A DNA stretch of 64,000 nt. It comes from Poriferisodalis sp965203655 (GTDB lineage: Bacteria > Actinomycetota > Acidimicrobiia > Acidimicrobiales > Poriferisodalaceae). Position numbers and translations under genes: made by a program. The stretch covers positions 310,001-374,000 of the forward strand of contig NZ_CBDBDD010000006.1 in the NCBI RefSeq assembly GCF_965203655.1. The letters are read 5' to 3'. Within the stretch, counting starts at the first letter, position 1. Each line of letters opens with the position of its first letter. Shown piece after piece: positions 61,996 through 64,000 of the stretch. The notes beneath the pieces are model-generated. The model saw only the letters and a program-made list of their open reading frames with translations, was not told where the DNA came from and made no database searches.

Positions 61996-62580
61996 TCAGC
62001 CGGTTGGCGAATAGATGGGGTGTGTCCCGAACTGGTTCTTCGTGACGGGGGTGCCGGTCTCGGCGTAGTAGCCGGCGCCGCGCACCACCGAGTCGAGATA
62101 TGACGGCAGCGGCCGGCGGATCATGTGCTCGGCATAGTGCTCCCGCTCAACTGCAGGCACGTCGTCGCGCAGCAGCGCGACCACCTTGATGCTGAAGTCG
62201 CTGCCGCTGGGCTCGCCGTCCTGGGGGGTGATGCGCCATCGCACCAAGGCAGTCCGAGCCCCCGGCGGGCCGAGCACCAGGTCGTAACCGACGCCGTCGA
62301 ACCAGTCGCAGAACTCCCGCTGGTAGTAGACGCCGCTGTAGTAGTAGACGTGGTCGCGGCTGCGGGCGCCGTCCCAGACGTTCACCTCGTTGCGCTCGCA
62401 GAACGGATGGATGTTGGTGAGGTTGCCAGCCGGGCTGATGGCCGCCCAGACGTCGGCTGGCGGGGCTGCCACCGCGACGCTGCCGATGATCGGCGCCATC
62501 ATCTCGTAGCCGTCGCCGGCGTGCCGCTGCACCAGTGCTTCGTCAGAAGGCGTCAGTGCGCCGTTCGTCGCTTCGTCCAT
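61996..62580 (-). CDS. SRPBCC/START-like domain protein
   Basis: About 194 aa. The strand-helix start IIGSVAVAAPPADVWAAISPAGNLTNIHPF is typical of the SRPBCC fold of ligand-binding proteins, polyketide cyclases and coenzyme-Q-binding proteins. A Tyr-rich VYYYSGVYYQREFCDWFDG strand pair follows. A GTG at 62598 would add six residues. No catalytic role can be assigned. It converges on sulP with a 10-bp gap and lies near a PhyH gene on the same strand. Confidence 0.6.
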   Translation of the reverse strand: MDEATNGALTPSDEALVQRHAGDGYEMMAPIIGSVAVAAPPADVWAAISPAGNLTNIHPFCERNEVNVWDGARSRDHVYYYSGVYYQREFCDWFDGVGYDLVLGPPGARTALVRWRITPQDGEPSGSDFSIKVVALLRDDVPAVEREHYAEHMIRRPLPSYLDSVVRGAGYYAETGTPVTKNQFGTHPIYSPTG

Positions 62581-62616
62581 GCCGCCATTGTGACCCACAG
62601 CCCGCAGCGTCGCGGC

Positions 62617-63450
62617 TCAGGCTGAGCGGGGCCAGACCACGGGGTAGCGGTCGAGCTCCATGGTGGAGCCGGCGTCGAGCCCGTCCACGTGCAGCACCTG
62701 GGCGGTGCCGATGCGGGGGTCGTAGCGGACGTCGGTGCCGATGTAGCGGGCGGCGTAGCCCCGACGCGCCCGGCCCTGGTCCGCGTTGCCCTGCGAGCCG
62801 TGCAGGATCATCGCCCAGAAGGCGACCGCGTCGCCCGGTTCGAGATCGAACGAGATGATGTCGTAGCTGTCGCGGTCGGCCTCGATGTCGGGCATGAGCT
62901 CGTAGTCGGGATTGCGTTCGTAGTCGTGGGCGTTCGTCGGAGCGAAGGTGCGTGGCTGGAACCAGCGGTCCCAGGCGTGCGAGCCGCGGACGTACTCAAC
63001 CCGGCCGTTGGTGGCGTCGACGGTGTCGAGCGCGATCCAGAACGACATCACCTGGCGACCCGAGATGGGCCAGTACGGCTGGTCGTTGTGCCACGGCACC
63101 GGCTGGCTGGAGCCGGGTTCCTTGACGAACAGCTGGTCGTAGTACATGCGCACGATGGGCGAGCCGAACATGGCAGCCGCCAGCTCGCCGAGCCGAGACT
63201 GCGTGACGAATTCTTCGAACAGCGGATGGAAGCGCCACAGATCCAGCGAGCCGAAGAATCCGGTGGACTCGTAGTTGTGCGCCGTGGGGCTGGGGTTGGC
63301 CATCTCGTCGGCAACGCCGCCGCGCAGCCGCTCCACCCACTCGTCGTCGACCACATTGCGCAGCGCCACCACGCCGTCGGCGCGGAACCGCTCGATCGTG
63401 TCGTCATCGACGAGGTCGTGTGCTGGTCGGTCCAGAACCGTGTCGCTCAT
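62617..63450 (-). CDS. Phytanoyl-CoA dioxygenase family protein
   Basis: A 277-aa Fe(II)/2-oxoglutarate oxygenase. It begins DTIERFRADGVVALRNVV, has the iron motif PWHNDQPYWPI (H-x-D), MSFWIALDTVDATNGRVEYVRGSH, the distal His in AFWAMILHGSQGN and an Arg-rich segment after it for 2-oxoglutarate. The frame is open further upstream but the ATG at 63450 gives the family-typical start. The substrate is unknown; PhyH members of actinobacteria act on many secondary metabolites and lipids. Confidence 0.85.
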   Translation of the reverse strand: MSDTVLDRPAHDLVDDDTIERFRADGVVALRNVVDDEWVERLRGGVADEMANPSPTAHNYESTGFFGSLDLWRFHPLFEEFVTQSRLGELAAAMFGSPIVRMYYDQLFVKEPGSSQPVPWHNDQPYWPISGRQVMSFWIALDTVDATNGRVEYVRGSHAWDRWFQPRTFAPTNAHDYERNPDYELMPDIEADRDSYDIISFDLEPGDAVAFWAMILHGSQGNADQGRARRGYAARYIGTDVRYDPRIGTAQVLHVDGLDAGSTMELDRYPVVWPRSA

Positions 63451-63642
63451 CGTCGTCCCCTGTCGCCAACGTCGCGTCAACAGTGCCAAGTCAACACGAT
63501 GAATGCACTGCAGTGCCACCGGTCGCACTGCCAGCCATGGCACGGCGCGACGCCGCACTGCCAGACTCGCGGCCACAGACTGAGACCCGGGCCCGAGCGG
63601 CCCGCGCGCAAGGCGAACGAGATCGGGAAACAGGGCGGGAAC

Positions 63643-64000
63643 ATGAGCGACGATCACGGCAACGACGGCGGCGATTTGGGAGTCATCCCGGGGCTGCCGC
63701 CCCAGCCGCACCGGGGCTGGACATTCGACGAGCAGCCGGTCGGCAAACGCTGGAGCACCAGCCGGAGGACCATCACCGAAACCGACCTGGTGGTGTACGC
63801 CACCCAGTTCGGCTTCGGCGAGGGCCTGTTCCTGGATGCCACCGCCGCCGAGCGCGCCGGCTACAGCGGGCGGCTGGTGCCCGGAAGCCTGGTGATGTCG
63901 CTGGCGGAAGGGCTGGTCATCAGCGGCGGCGCCATAGCCGGCACCGGCGTCGCCTACCTCGGCGCCACCGTCGAGGTGAAGGGCCCCACGTTCGTCGGCG
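63643..64000 (+). CDS. MaoC-like dehydratase (3' part outside the window)
   Basis: The first 119 codons of a hotdog-fold protein: WSTSRRTITETDLVVYATQFG, then FLDATAAERAGYSGRLVPGSLVMSLAEGLV and YLGATVEVKGPTFVG, the pattern of MaoC/R-hydratase proteins (here without a clearly placed catalytic D-x-x-x-x-H in the seen part). GGGCGGGA lies just before the ATG. It is divergent from the PhyH gene with a 192-bp gap in which I see no gene. Confidence 0.75.
   Translation, partial: MSDDHGNDGGDLGVIPGLPPQPHRGWTFDEQPVGKRWSTSRRTITETDLVVYATQFGFGEGLFLDATAAERAGYSGRLVPGSLVMSLAEGLVISGGAIAGTGVAYLGATVEVKGPTFVG

Overview
The window looks like a chromosomal contig from a high-GC actinobacterium, most likely the class Acidimicrobiia or a close relative. 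The basis is the high GC content, the actinobacterial rplJL-rpoBC-rpsLG-fusA-tuf order, a coiled-coil insertion in RpoC, an F420-type LLM oxidoreductase, tRNA genes without encoded CCA, and leaderless-looking promoters. The class is an inference; no phylogeny was run.

Layout. Positions 1-4580 (minus) hold rplP (partial), rpsC, rplV, rpsS, rplB, rplW, rplD and rplC, the S10 operon without rpsJ. Positions 4581-31800 are about 27 kb of unrelated genes lying exactly between rplC and rpsJ. In order these are: a DUF433/PIN-like toxin-antitoxin pair; a 1966-aa secreted Calx-beta/Fn3 repeat protein; an AAA/DUF4143 ATPase; an MNT-HEPN-like fusion; a papain-like peptidase with a 53-aa partner; several small or broken genes; an NADPH oxidoreductase; an eight-gene (amino-)sugar uptake and catabolism operon (ROK regulator, M20 hydrolase, ABC importer, YhfX-like PLP enzyme, ROK kinase, NagB); and a plus-strand xanthine-dehydrogenase-type operon with its own MoaD. 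Positions 31801-48152 (minus) hold rpsJ, tuf, fusA, rpsG, rpsL, rpoC, rpoB, rplL, rplJ, rplA, rplK, nusG and secE, followed by tRNA-Trp, tRNA-Met, a broken tRNA-Met copy and tRNA-Thr (48235-48717).

Positions 48803-64000 are metabolic: a GNAT, MenB, an LLM oxidoreductase, a triple rhodanese with a thiol dioxygenase-like cupin, and a divergent glutamylmethylamide synthetase-like gene facing a three-gene N-methylglutamate synthase-like (glxBCD/mgsABC) operon. An enoyl-CoA hydratase, a second secreted Fn3 protein, a SulP transporter, a SRPBCC protein, a PhyH dioxygenase and a partial MaoC protein follow.

Most notable: (1) the two secreted Fn3 proteins, 48 kb apart, each have a 13-14 bp C/G homopolymer just 5' of the signal peptide. 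In both, an upstream SD-like sequence plus ATGAAGCT start is out of frame by one base, so loss of one base would join it to the signal peptide. This is either a pair of phase-variable surface protein loci or a shared homopolymer sequencing artefact. (2) RpoC lacks all four cysteines of the second zinc site. (3) The S10 operon is split, and rplC has its own promoter of the same type as rpoB, rpsL, tuf and rplJ. (4) A tRNA-Met copy is interrupted in the anticodon loop.
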